Below the pieces are notes generated by a model, which saw only the letters and a program-made list of their open reading frames with translations, was not told where the DNA came from and did not search any database. From assembly GCF_910592395.1 (NCBI RefSeq), contig NC_088317.1:11348001-11412000 (forward strand): DNA of 64,000 bases, given 5' to 3'. Shown here piece after piece: positions 47,352-60,430 of this stretch. Position numbers and translations under genes: made by a program. This DNA comes from Lineus longissimus (taxonomy: Eukaryota; Nemertea; Pilidiophora; Heteronemertea; Lineidae). The first letter of the stretch is position 1. Every line of letters starts with the position of its first letter.

Positions 47352-48798
47352 CTGCAAAAAGCTATCCATTGCAGCCACCAGTTTCAAGGTAAAAATAGGC
47401 GAATTCAGGGAAATCCAAGATGGCCAATACCTGAAGGGCTTCGTTCCTCTGCAACCAATTCAGCTAGGAGGTTGATGTTACTGTCTAGACACATGTTTTT
47501 GGGGTCAAGCTATCCATTGCAGTCACCAGTTTCAATGTAAAGATAGGCCAATGCAGTGAAATCGAGGATGGCCGCCAATACCTGTAGGGCTCCGTACCTC
47601 TGCAACCAATTCAGCTAGGTGGTTGATGTTGGTGTCTAGAGATAGGTTTTTGGGGTCAAGCTATCCATTGCAGCCACCAGTTTCAATGTAAAAATAGGCG
47701 AATTCAGGGAAATCCAAGATGGCCAATACTTGAAGGGCTTCGTTCCTCTGCAACCAATTCAGCTAGGAGGTTGCTGTTACGGTCTAGACACAGGTTTTTG
47801 GGGTCAATCTATCCATTGCAGCCATTGGCTTCAATATAAAAGATGAGCCATTGCAGTAAAATCAGAGATGGCCGTAAAGATGACCGTCAATACCTATAAG
47901 GCTCCGTTCCTCTGCAACCAATTCAGCTAGGAGGTTTATTTTGGTATCTAAACATAGGTTTTGGGGTCAAGCTATCCATTGCAGCCACAAGTTTCAATGT
48001 AAAGATAGGCAAATGCAGTGAAATCCAAGATGGCCAATACCTGAAGGGCTTCGTTCGTCTGCAACCAATTCGGCTATGAGGTTGATGTTACTGTCTAGAC
48101 ACAGGTTTTTGGGGTCAAGCTATCCATTGCAGCCACAAGTTTCACTGTAAAGATAGGGCAATGCAGTGAAATCCACGATGGCCAATACCTGAAGGGCTCC
48201 GTTCCTCTGCAACAAATTCAGCTAGGAGGTTGATGTTGGTGTATAGACACAGGTTTTTGGGGTCAAGCTATCCATTGCAGCCACCAGTTCAATGTAAAGA
48301 TAGGGCAATGCAGTGAAATCCACGATGGCCAATACCTGAAGGGCTCTGTTCCTCTGCAACCAATTCAGCTAGGAGGTTGATGTTACTGTCTAAACACAGG
48401 TTTTTGGGGAAAAGCTATCCATTGCAGCCACAAGTTTCAATATAAAGATAGGGCAATGCAGTGAAATCCACGGTGGCCAATACCTGAAGGGCTCTGTTCC
48501 TCTGCAACCAATTCAGCTGGGAGGTTGTCTAGACATAGGTCTAGCTATCTATTGCAGCCATCAATGTTACATCTTTTCATTGATGGCCAATGCAGTAAAT
48601 TCTAAGATTGCCAATACCTGATGGGCTCCGTTCCTCTGCAACAAATTCAGCTGGGATGTTGATATTGGTGTATAGACACAGGTTTTTGGGGTCAAGCTAT
48701 CCATTGCAGCCATTAGTTTCAATGTAAGATGAGCCAATGCAGTGAAATCAGAGATGGCCGCCAAGATTGCCGCCAATACCTATAGGATCTTTGATACT
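47352..48798. repeat. 10-monomer HOR variant lacking most of M2/M3, 1,447 bp
   Basis: It has the same deletion join as the unit at 43,172, exactly 4,180 bp upstream. Confidence 0.9.
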
Positions 48799-49937
48799 CT
48801 GCAAAAAGCTATCCATTGCAGCCACCAGTTTCAAGGTAAAAATAGGCGAATTCAGGGAAATCCAAGATGGCCAATACCTGAAGGGCTTCGTTCCTCTGCA
48901 ACCAATTCAGCTAGGAGGTTGATGTTACTGTCTAGACACATGTTTTTGGGGTCAAGCTATCCATTGCAGTCACCAGTTTCAATGTAAAGATAGGCCAATG
49001 CAGAGAAATCCACGATAATCCAATACCTGATGGCTACCTTCCTCTGCAACCAATTGAGCTAGGAGGTTGGTGTTGGTGTCTAGACATAGGTTTTTGGGGT
49101 CAAGCTATCCATTGCAGCCATCAGTTTCAATATGAGATAGGCCATTGCAGTGAAATCGAGGATGGCCGCCAATACCTTGTAGGGCTCCGTACCTCTGCAA
49201 CCAATTCAGCTAGGTGGTTTATTTTGGTATCTAGACATAGATTTTTGGGGTCAAGCTATCCATTGCAGCCACAAGTTTCAATGTAAAGATAGGCGAATGC
49301 AGTGAAATCCAAAATGGCCAATACCTGAAGGGCTTCGTTCCTCTGCAACCAATTCAGCTAGGAGGTTGCTGTTACGGTCTAGACACAGGTTTTTGGGGTC
49401 AATCTATCCATTGCAGCCATTGGCTTCAATATAAAGATAGGGCAATGCAGTGAAATCCACGATGGCCAATACCTGAAGGGCTCTGTTCCTCTGCAACCAA
49501 TTCAGCTGGGAGGTTGTCTAGACATAGGTCTAGCTATCTATTGCAGCCATCAATGTTACATCTTTTCATTGATGGCCAATGCAGTAAATTCTAAGATTGC
49601 CAATACCTGATGGGCTCCGTTCCTCTGCAACGAATTCAGCTGGGATGTTGATATTGGTGTATAGACACAGGTTTTTGGGGTCAAGCTATCCATTGCAGCC
49701 ATCAGTTTCAATGTAAGATAGGCCAATGCAGTGAAATCCAAGATGGCCGCCAATACCTGTAGGGCTGCGTTCCTCTGCAACCAATTCAGCTAGGAGGTTG
49801 ATGTTGGTGTCTAGACATAGGTTTTTGGGGTCAAGCTATCCATTGCAGCCATTAGTTTCAATGTAAGATGAGCCAATGCAGTGAAATCAGAGATGGCCGC
49901 CAAGATTGCCGCCAATACCTATAGGATCTTTGATACT
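48799..49937. repeat. 8-monomer HOR variant, 1,139 bp
   Basis: This is the second copy within the 4,180-bp tandem duplication and the first complete unit of the 7,600-bp duplication. Confidence 0.9.
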
Positions 49938-51531
49938 CTGCAAAAAGCTATCCATTGCAGCCACCAGTTTCAAGGTAAAAATAGGCGAATTCAGGGAAAT
50001 CCAAGATGGCCAATACCTGAAGGGCTTCGTTCCTCTGCAACCAATTCAGCTAGGAGGTTGATGTTACTGTCTAGACACATGTTTTTGGGGTCAAGCTATC
50101 CATTGCAGTCACCAGTTTCAATGTAAAGATAGGCCAATGCAGAGAAATCCACGATAATCCAATACCTGATGGCTACCTTCCTCTGCAACCAATTGAGCTA
50201 GGAGGTTGGTGTTGGTGTCTAGACATAGGTTTTTGGGGTCAAGCTATCCATTGCAGCCATCAGTTTCAATATGAGATAGGCCATTGCAGTGAAATCGAGG
50301 ATGGCCGCCAATACCTGTAGGGCTCCGTACCTCTGCAACCAATTCAGCTAGGTGGTTGATGTCGGTGTCTAGAGATAGGTTTTTGGGGTCAAGCTATCCA
50401 TTGCAGCCACCAGTTTCAATGTAAAAATAGGCGAATTCAGGGAAATCCAAGATGGCCAATACTTGAAGGGCTTCGTTCCTCTGCAACCAATTCAGCTAGG
50501 AGGTTGCTGTTACGGTCTAGACACAGGTTTTTGGGGTCAATCTATCCATTGCAGCCATTGGCTTCAATATAAAAGATGAGCCATTGCAGTAAAATCAGAG
50601 ATGGCCGTAAAGATGACCGTCAATACCTATAAGGCTCCGTTCCTCTGCAACCAATTCAGCTAGGAGGTTTATTTTGGTATCTAAACATAGGTTTTGGGGT
50701 CAAGCTATCCATTGCAGCCACAAGTTTCAATGTAAAGATAGGCAAATGCAGTGAAATCCAAGATGGCCAATACCTGAAGGGCTTCGTTCGTCTGCAACCA
50801 ATTCGGCTATGAGGTTGATGTTACTGTCTAGACACAGGTTTTTGGGGTCAAGCTATCCATTGCAGCCACAAGTTTCACTGTAAAGATAGGGCAATGCAGT
50901 GAAATCCACGATGGCCAATACCTGAAGGGCTCCGTTCCTCTGCAACAAATTCAGCTAGGAGGTTGATGTTGGTGTATAGACACAGGTTTTTGGGGTCAAG
51001 CTATCCATTGCAGCCACCAGTTCAATGTAAAGATAGGGCAATGCAGTGAAATCCACGATGGCCAATACCTGAAGGGCTCTGTTCCTCTGCAACCAATTCA
51101 GCTAGGAGGTTGATGTTACTGTCTAAACACAGGTTTTTGGGGAAAAGCTATCCATTGCAGCCACAAGTTTCAATATAAAGATAGGGCAATGCAGTGAAAT
51201 CCACGGTGGCCAATACCTGAAGGGCTCTGTTCCTCTGCAACCAATTCAGCTGGGAGGTTGTCTAGACATAGGTCTAGCTATCTATTGCAGCCATCAATGT
51301 TACATCTTTTCATTGATGGCCAATGCAGTAAATTCTAAGATTGCCAATACCTGATGGGCTCCGTTCCTCTGCAACAAATTCAGCTGGGATGTTGATATTG
51401 GTGTATAGACACAGGTTTTTGGGGTCAAGCTATCCATTGCAGCCATTAGTTTCAATGTAAGATGAGCCAATGCAGTGAAATCAGAGATGGCCGCCAAGAT
51501 TGCCGCCAATACCTATAGGATCTTTGATACT
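49938..51531. repeat. Canonical 11-monomer HOR unit, 1,594 bp
   Basis: It carries GATGTCGGTG near 50,360, shared only with 57,960 (offset 7,600). Confidence 0.9.
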
Positions 51532-52830
51532 CTGCAAAAAGCTATCCATTGCAGCCACCAGTTTCAAGGTAAAAATAGGCGAATTCAGGGAAATCCAAGA
51601 TGGCCAATACCTGAAGGGCTTCGTTCCTCTGCAACCAATTCAGCTAGGAGGTTGATGTTACTGTCTAGACACAGGTTTTTGGGGTCAAGCTATCCATTGC
51701 AGTCACCAGTTTCAATGTAAAGATAGGCCAATGCAGAGAAATCCACGATAATCCAATACCTGATGGCTACCTTCCTCTGCAACCAATTGAGCTAGGAGGT
51801 TGGTGTTGGTGTCTAGACATAGGTTTTTGGGGTCAAGCTATCCATTGCAGCCATCAGTTTCAATATGAGATAGGCCATTGCAGTGAAATCGAGGATGGCC
51901 GCCAATACCTGTAGGGCTCCGTACCTCTGCAACCAATTCAGCTAGGTGGTTGATGTTGGTGTCTAGAGATAGGTTTTTGGGGTCAAGCTATCCATTGCAG
52001 CCACCAGTTTCAATGTAAAAATAGGCGAATTCAGGGAAATCCAAGATGGCCAATACTTGAAGGGCTTCGTTCCTCTGCAACCAATTCAGCTAGGAGGTTG
52101 CTGTTACGGTCTAGACACAGGTTTTTGGGGTCAATCTATCCATTGCAGCCATTGGCTTCAATATAAAAGATGAGCCATTGCAGTAAAATCAGAGATGGCC
52201 GTAAAGATGACCGTCAATACCTATAAGGCTCCGTTCCTCTGCAACAAATTCAGCTAGGAGGTTGATGTTGGTGTATAGACACAGGTTTTTGGGGTCAAGC
52301 TATCCATTGCAGCCACCAGTTCAATGTAAAGATAGGGCAATGCAGTGAAATCCACGATGGCCAATACCTGAAGGGCTCTGTTCCTCTGCAACCAATTCAG
52401 CTAGGAGGTTGATGTTACTGTCTAAACACAGGTTTTTGGGGAAAAGCTATCCATTGCAGCCACAAGTTTCAATATAAAGATAGGGCAATGCAGTGAAATC
52501 CACGATGGCCAATACCTGAAGGGCTCTGTTCCTCTGCAACCAATTCAGCTGGGAGGTTGTCTAGACATAGGTCTAGCTATCTATTGTAGCCATCAATGTT
52601 ACATCTTTTCATTGATGGCCAATGCAGTAAATTCTAAGATTGCCAATACCTGATGGGCTCCGTTCCTCTGCAACAAATTCAGCTGGGATGTTGATATTGG
52701 TGTATAGACACAGGTTTTTGGGGTCAAGCTATCCATTGCAGCCATTAGTTTCAATGTAAGATGAGCCAATGCAGTGAAATCAGAGATGGCCGCCAAGATT
52801 GCCGCCAATACCTATAGGATCTTTGATACT
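51532..52830. repeat. 9-monomer HOR variant, 1,299 bp
   Basis: It has the same architecture as the unit at 29,870. M2 reads GACACAGG where most copies read GACACATG. Confidence 0.9.
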
Positions 52831-54276
52831 CTGCAAAAAGCTATCCATTGCAGCCACCAGTTTCAAGGTAAAAATAGGCGAATTCAGGGAAAACCAAGAT
52901 GGCCAATACCTGAAGGGCTTCGTTCCTCTGCAACCAATTCAGCTAGGAGGTTGATGTTACTGTCTAGACACATGTTTTTGGGGTCAAGCTATCCATTGCA
53001 GTCACCAGTTTCAATGTAAAGATAGGCCAATGCAGAGAAATCCACGATAATCCAATACCTGATGGCTACCTTCCTCTGCAACCAATTGAGCTAGGAGGTT
53101 GGTGTTGGTGTCTAGACATAGGTTTTTGGGGTCAAGCTATCCATTGCAGCCATCAGTTTCAATATGAGATAGGCCATTGCAGTGAAATCGAGGATGGCCG
53201 CCAATACCTGTAGGGCTCCGTTCCTCTGCAACCAATTCAGCTAGGAGGTTGATGTTGGTGTCTAGACACATGTTTTTGGGGTCAAGCTATCCATTGCAGC
53301 CACCAGTTTCAATGTAAAAATAGGCGAATTCAGGGAAATCCAAGATGGCCAATACTTGAAGGGCTTCGTTCCTCTGCAACCAATTCAGCTAGGAGGTTGC
53401 TGTTACGGTCTAGACACAGGTTTTTGGGGTCAATCTATCCATTGCAGCCATTGGCTTCAATATAAAAGATGAGCCATTGCAGTAAAATCAGAGATGGCCG
53501 TAAAGATGACCGTCAATACCTATAAGGCTCCGTTCCTCTGCAACCAATTCAGCTAGGAGGTTGATGTTGGTGTATAGACACAGGTTTTTGGGGTCAAGCT
53601 ATCCATTGCAGCCACCAGTTCAATGTAAAGATAGGGCAATGCAGTGAAATCCACGATGGCCAATACCTGAAGGGCTCCGTTCCTCTGCAACAAATTCAGC
53701 TAGGAGGTTGATGTTGGTGTATAGACACAGGTTTTTGGGGTCAAGCTATCCATTGCAGCCACCAGTTCAATGTAAAGATAGGGCAATGCAGTGAAATCCA
53801 CGATGGCCAATACCTGAAGGGCTCTGTTCCTCTGCAACCAATTCAGCTAGGAGGTTGATGTTACTGTCTAAACACAGGTTTTTGGGGAAAAGCTATCCAT
53901 TGCAGCCACAAGTTTCAATATAAAGATAGGGCAATGCAGTGAAATCCACGGTGGCCAATACCTGAAGGGCTCTGTTCCTCTGCAACCAATTCAGCTGGGA
54001 GGTTGTCTAGACATAGGTCTAGCTATCTATTGCAGCCATCAATGTTACATCTTTTCATTGATGGCCAATGCAGTAAATTGTAAGATTGCCAATACCTGAT
54101 GGGCTCCGTTCCTCTGCAACAAATTCAGCTGGGATGTTGATATTGGTGTATAGACACAGGTTTTTGGGGTCAAGCTATCCATTGCAGCCATTAGTTTCAA
54201 TGTAAGATGAGCCAATGCAGTGAAATCAGAGATGGCCGCCAAGATTGCCGCCAATACCTATAGGATCTTTGATACT
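52831..54276. repeat. 10-monomer HOR variant, 1,446 bp
   Basis: It carries GGGAAAACCAAG near 52,888, shared only with 60,488. It also contains a short conversion-like tract at 53,221-53,272. Confidence 0.9.
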
Positions 54277-55415
54277 CTGCAAAAAGCTATCCATTGCAGC
54301 CACCAGTTTCAAGGTAAAAATAGGCGAATTCAGGGAAATCCAAGATGGCCAATACCTGAAGGGCTTCGTTCCTCTGCAACCAATTCAGCTAGGAGGTTGA
54401 TGTTACTGTCTAGACACATGTTTTTGGGGTCAAGCTATCCATTGCAGTCACCAGTTTCAATGTAAAGATAGGCCAATGCAGAGAAATCCACGATAATCCA
54501 ATACCTGATGGCTACCTTCCTCTGCAACCAATTGAGCTAGGAGGTTGGTGTTGGTGTCTAGACATAGGTTTTTGGGGTCAAGCTATCCATTGCAGCCATC
54601 AGTTTCAATATGAGATAGGCCATTGCAGTGAAATCGAGGATGGCCGCCAATACCTTGTAGGGCTCCGTACCTCTGCAACCAATTCAGCTAGGTGGTTTAT
54701 TTTGGTATCTAGACATAGATTTTTGGGGTCAAGCTATCCATTGCAGCCACAAGTTTCAATGTAAAGATAGGCGAATGCAGTGAAATCCAAAATGGCCAAT
54801 ACCTGAAGGGCTTCGTTCCTCTGCAACCAATTCAGCTAGGAGGTTGCTGTTACGGTCTAGACACAGGTTTTTGGGGTCAATCTATCCATTGCAGCCATTG
54901 GCTTCAATATAAAGATAGGGCAATGCAGTGAAATCCACGATGGCCAATACCTGAAGGGCTCTGTTCCTCTGCAACCAATTCAGCTGGGAGGTTGTCTAGA
55001 CATAGGTCTAGCTATCTATTGCAGCCATCAATGTTACATCTTTTCATTGATGGCCAATGCAGTAAATTCTAAGATTGCCAATACCTGATGGGCTCCGTTC
55101 CTCTGCAACGAATTCAGCTGGGATGTTGATATTGGTGTATAGACACAGGTTTTTGGGGTCAAGCTATCCATTGCAGCCATCAGTTTCAATGTAAGATAGG
55201 CCAATGCAGTGAAATCAAAGATGGCCGCCAATACCTGTAGGGCTGCGTTCCTCTGCAACCAATTCAGCTAGGAGGTTGATGTTGGTGTCTAGACATAGGT
55301 TTTTGGGGTCAAGCTATCCATTGCAGCCATTAGTTTCAATGTAAGATGAGCCAATGCAGTGAAATCAGAGATGGCCGCCAAGATTGCCGCCAATACCTAT
55401 AGGATCTTTGATACT
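54277..55415. repeat. 8-monomer HOR variant, 1,139 bp
   Basis: Partner of 32,615 and 61,877 through the shared AATCAAAGATGG. Confidence 0.9.
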
Positions 55416-56398
55416 CTGCAAAAAGCTATCCATTGCAGCCACCAGTTTCAAGGTAAAAATAGGCGAATTCAGGGAAATCCAAGATGGCCAATACCTGAAG
55501 GGCTTCGTTCCTCTGCAACCAATTCAGCTAGGAGGTTGATGTTACTGTCTAGACACAGGTTTTTGGGGTCAAGCTATCCATTGCAGTCACCAGTTTCAAT
55601 GTAAAGATAGGCCAATGCAGAGAAATCCACGATAATCCAATACCTGATGGCTACCTTCCTCTGCAACCAATTGAGCTAGGAGGTTGGTGTTGGTGTCTAG
55701 ACATAGGTTTTTGGGGTCAAGCTATCCATTGCAGCCATCAGTTTCAATATGAGATAGGCCATTGCAGTGAAATCGAGGATGGCCGCCAATACCTGTAGGG
55801 CTCCGTACCTCTGCAACCAATTCAGCTAGGTGGTTGATGTTGGTGTCTAGAGATAGGTTTTTGGGGTCAAGCTATCCATTGCAGCCACCAGTTTCAATGT
55901 AAAAATAGGCGAATTCAGGGAAATCCAAGATGGCCAATACTTGAAGGGCTTCGTTCCTCTGCAACCAATTCAGCTAGGAGGTTGCTGTTACGGTCTAGAC
56001 ACAGGTTTTTGGGGTCAATCTATCCATTGCAGCCATTGGCTTCAATATAAAAGATGAGCCATTGCAGTAAAATCAGAGATGGCCGTAAAGATGACCGTCA
56101 ATACCTATAAGGCTCCGTTCCTCTGCAACCAATTCAGCTAGGAGGTTTATTTTGGTATCTAAACATAGGTTTTGGGGTCAAGCTATCCATTGCAGTAAAT
56201 TCTAAGATTGCCAATACCTGATGGGCTCCGTTCCTCTGCAACAAATTCAGCTGGGATGTTGATATTGGTGTATAGACACAGGTTTTTGGGGTCAAGCTAT
56301 CCATTGCAGCCATTAGTTTCAATGTAAGATGAGCCAATGCAGTGAAATCAGAGATGGCCGCCAAGATTGCCGCCAATACCTATAGGATCTTTGATACT
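55416..56398. repeat. Out-of-register hybrid HOR unit, 983 bp, 7 monomers
   Basis: Monomer lengths are 97, 148, 150, 148, 164, 113 and 163. The 113-bp monomer (56,123-56,235) joins the first GCAG box of M6 to the second GCAG box of M10. This junction is found nowhere else in the window. Confidence 0.92.
56123..56235. repeat. Junction monomer, 113 bp, of the 7,600-bp duplication
   Basis: CAAGCTATCCATTGCAG (M6) continues as TAAATTCTAAG (M10). Both parents contain TGCAG at the join (56,191-56,195). The hairpin and the T/G-rich box order are destroyed, unlike the in-register changes elsewhere. Confidence 0.92.
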
Positions 56399-57537
56399 CT
56401 GCAAAAAGCTATCCATTGCAGCCACCAGTTTCAAGGTAAAAATAGGCGAATTCAGGGAAATCCAAGATGGCCAATACCTGAAGGGCTTCGTTCCTCTGCA
56501 ACCAATTCAGCTAGGAGGTTGATGTTACTGTCTAGACACATGTTTTTGGGGTCAAGCTATCCATTGCAGTCACCAGTTTCAATGTAAAGATAGGCCAATG
56601 CAGAGAAATCCACGATAATCCAATACCTGATGGCTACCTTCCTCTGCAACCAATTGAGCTAGGAGGTTGGTGTTGGTGTCTAGACATAGGTTTTTGGGGT
56701 CAAGCTATCCATTGCAGCCATCAGTTTCAATATGAGATAGGCCATTGCAGTGAAATCGAGGATGGCCGCCAATACCTTGTAGGGCTCCGTACCTCTGCAA
56801 CCAATTCAGCTAGGTGGTTTATTTTGGTATCTAGACATAGATTTTTGGGGTCAAGCTATCCATTGCAGCCACAAGTTTCAATGTAAAGATAGGCGAATGC
56901 AGTGAAATCCAAAATGGCCAATACCTGAAGGGCTTCGTTCCTCTGCAACCAATTCAGCTAGGAGGTTGCTGTTACGGTCTAGACACAGGTTTTTGGGGTC
57001 AATCTATCCATTGCAGCCATTGGCTTCAATATAAAGATAGGGCAATGCAGTGAAATCCACGATGGCCAATACCTGAAGGGCTCTGTTCCTCTGCAACCAA
57101 TTCAGCTGGGAGGTTGTCTAGACATAGGTCTAGCTATCTATTGCAGCCATCAATGTTACATCTTTTCATTGATGGCCAATGCAGTAAATTCTAAGATTGC
57201 CAATACCTGATGGGCTCCGTTCCTCTGCAACGAATTCAGCTGGGATGTTGATATTGGTGTATAGACACAGGTTTTTGGGGTCAAGCTATCCATTGCAGCC
57301 ATCAGTTTCAATGTAAGATAGGCCAATGCAGTGAAATCCAAGATGGCCGCCAATACCTGTAGGGCTGCGTTCCTCTGCAACCAATTCAGCTAGGAGGTTG
57401 ATGTTGGTGTCTAGACATAGGTTTTTGGGGTCAAGCTATCCATTGCAGCCATTAGTTTCAATGTAAGATGAGCCAATGCAGTGAAATCAGAGATGGCCGC
57501 CAAGATTGCCGCCAATACCTATAGGATCTTTGATACT
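56399..57537. repeat. 8-monomer HOR variant, 1,139 bp
   Basis: This is the 7,600-bp partner of the unit at 48,799. It is the first whole unit after the duplication junction. Confidence 0.9.
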
Positions 57538-59131
57538 CTGCAAAAAGCTATCCATTGCAGCCACCAGTTTCAAGGTAAAAATAGGCGAATTCAGGGAAAT
57601 CCAAGATGGCCAATACCTGAAGGGCTTCGTTCCTCTGCAACCAATTCAGCTAGGAGGTTGATGTTACTGTCTAGACACATGTTTTTGGGGTCAAGCTATC
57701 CATTGCAGTCACCAGTTTCAATGTAAAGATAGGCCAATGCAGAGAAATCCACGATAATCCAATACCTGATGGCTACCTTCCTCTGCAACCAATTGAGCTA
57801 GGAGGTTGGTGTTGGTGTCTAGACATAGGTTTTTGGGGTCAAGCTATCCATTGCAGCCATCAGTTTCAATATGAGATAGGCCATTGCAGTGAAATCGAGG
57901 ATGGCCGCCAATACCTGTAGGGCTCCGTACCTCTGCAACCAATTCAGCTAGGTGGTTGATGTCGGTGTCTAGAGATAGGTTTTTGGGGTCAAGCTATCCA
58001 TTGCAGCCACCAGTTTCAATGTAAAAATAGGCGAATTCAGGGAAATCCAAGATGGCCAATACTTGAAGGGCTTCGTTCCTCTGCAACCAATTCAGCTAGG
58101 AGGTTGCTGTTACGGTCTAGACACAGGTTTTTGGGGTCAATCTATCCATTGCAGCCATTGGCTTCAATATAAAAGATGAGCCATTGCAGTAAAATCAGAG
58201 ATGGCCGTAAAGATGACCGTCAATACCTATAAGGCTCCGTTCCTCTGCAACCAATTCAGCTAGGAGGTTTATTTTGGTATCTAAACATAGGTTTTGGGGT
58301 CAAGCTATCCATTGCAGCCACAAGTTTCAATGTAAAGATAGGCAAATGCAGTGAAATCCAAGATGGCCAATACCTGAAGGGCTTCGTTCGTCTGCAACCA
58401 ATTCGGCTATGAGGTTGATGTTACTGTCTAGACACAGGTTTTTGGGGTCAAGCTATCCATTGCAGCCACAAGTTTCAATGTAAAGATAGGGCAATGCAGT
58501 GAAATCCACGATGGCCAATACCTGAAGGGCTCCGTTCCTCTGCAACAAATTCAGCTAGGAGGTTGATGTTGGTGTATAGACACAGGTTTTTGGGGTCAAG
58601 CTATCCATTGCAGCCACCAGTTCAATGTAAAGATAGGGCAATGCAGTGAAATCCACGATGGCCAATACCTGAAGGGCTCTGTTCCTCTGCAACCAATTCA
58701 GCTAGGAGGTTGATGTTACTGTCTAAACACAGGTTTTTGGGGAAAAGCTATCCATTGCAGCCACAAGTTTCAATATAAAGATAGGGCAATGCAGTGAAAT
58801 CCACGGTGGCCAATACCTGAAGGGCTCTGTTCCTCTGCAACCAATTCAGCTGGGAGGTTGTCTAGACATAGGTCTAGCTATCTATTGCAGCCATCAATGT
58901 TACATCTTTTCATTGATGGCCAATGCAGTAAATTCTAAGATTGCCAATACCTGATGGGCTCCGTTCCTCTGCAACAAATTCAGCTGGGATGTTGATATTG
59001 GTGTATAGACACAGGTTTTTGGGGTCAAGCTATCCATTGCAGCCATTAGTTTCAATGTAAGATGAGCCAATGCAGTGAAATCAGAGATGGCCGCCAAGAT
59101 TGCCGCCAATACCTATAGGATCTTTGATACT
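57538..59131. repeat. Canonical 11-monomer HOR unit, 1,594 bp
   Basis: Partner of 49,938. It differs at 58,479 (GTTTCAATG against GTTTCACTG at 50,879). Confidence 0.9.
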
Positions 59132-60430
59132 CTGCAAAAAGCTATCCATTGCAGCCACCAGTTTCAAGGTAAAAATAGGCGAATTCAGGGAAATCCAAGA
59201 TGGCCAATACCTGAAGGGCTTCGTTCCTCTGCAACCAATTCAGCTAGGAGGTTGATGTTACTGTCTAGACACATGTTTTTGGGGTCAAGCTATCCATTGC
59301 AGTCACCAGTTTCAATGTAAAGATAGGCCAATGCAGAGAAATCCACGATAATCCAATACCTGATGGCTACCTTCCTCTGCAACCAATTGAGCTAGGAGGT
59401 TGGTGTTGGTGTCTAGACATAGGTTTTTGGGGTCAAGCTATCCATTGCAGCCATCAGTTTCAATATGAGATAGGCCATTGCAGTGAAATCGAGGATGGCC
59501 GCCAATACCTGTAGGGCTCCGTACCTCTGCAACCAATTCAGCTAGGTGGTTGATGTTGGTGTCTAGAGATAGGTTTTTGGGGTCAAGCTATCCATTGCAG
59601 CCACCAGTTTCAATGTAAAAATAGGCGAATTCAGGGAAATCCAAGATGGCCAATACTTGAAGGGCTTCGTTCCTCTGCAACCAATTCAGCTAGGAGGTTG
59701 CTGTTACGGTCTAGACACAGGTTTTTGGGGTCAATCTATCCATTGCAGCCATTGGCTTCAATATAAAAGATGAGCCATTGCAGTAAAATCAGAGATGGCC
59801 GTAAAGATGACCGTCAATACCTATAAGGCTCCGTTCCTCTGCAACAAATTCAGCTAGGAGGTTGATGTTGGTGTATAGACACAGGTTTTTGGGGTCAAGC
59901 TATCCATTGCAGCCACCAGTTCAATGTAAAGATAGGGCAATGCAGTGAAATCCACGATGGCCAATACCTGAAGGGCTCTGTTCCTCTGCAACCAATTCAG
60001 CTAGGAGGTTGATGTTACTGTCTAAACACAGGTTTTTGGGGAAAAGCTATCCATTGCAGCCACAAGTTTCAATATAAAGATAGGGCAATGCAGTGAAATC
60101 CACGATGGCCAATACCTGAAGGGCTCTGTTCCTCTGCAACCAATTCAGCTGGGAGGTTGTCTAGACATAGGTCTAGCTATCTATTGTAGCCATCAATGTT
60201 ACATCTTTTCATTGATGGCCAATGCAGTAAATTCTAAGATTGCCAATACCTGATGGGCTCCGTTCCTCTGCAACAAATTCAGCTGGGATGTTGATATTGG
60301 TGTATAGACACAGGTTTTTGGGGTCAAGCTATCCATTGCAGCCATTAGTTTCAATGTAAGATGAGCCAATGCAGTGAAATCAGAGATGGCCGCCAAGATT
60401 GCCGCCAATACCTATAGGATCTTTGATACT
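59132..60430. repeat. 9-monomer HOR variant, 1,299 bp
   Basis: Partner of 51,532 (offset 7,600) and of 29,870 (offset 29,262). M2 retains GACACATG. Confidence 0.9.

Larger units (their letters stand above)
43172..51531. repeat. 4,180-bp tandem duplication (two copies, 29 monomers each)
   Basis: The series 1,447 + 1,139 + 1,594 occurs twice in succession (43,172-47,351 and 47,352-51,531). Both copies carry the rare M2/M3 deletion join. The left large copy has the series once, so this event is younger. The exact crossover point is hidden because it is in register. Confidence 0.88.
49938..55415. repeat. 5,478-bp super-unit, copy 2
   Basis: Same order and length as 28,276-33,753. It holds later changes at 51,672, 53,221-53,272 and 55,557. 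Confidence 0.9.
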
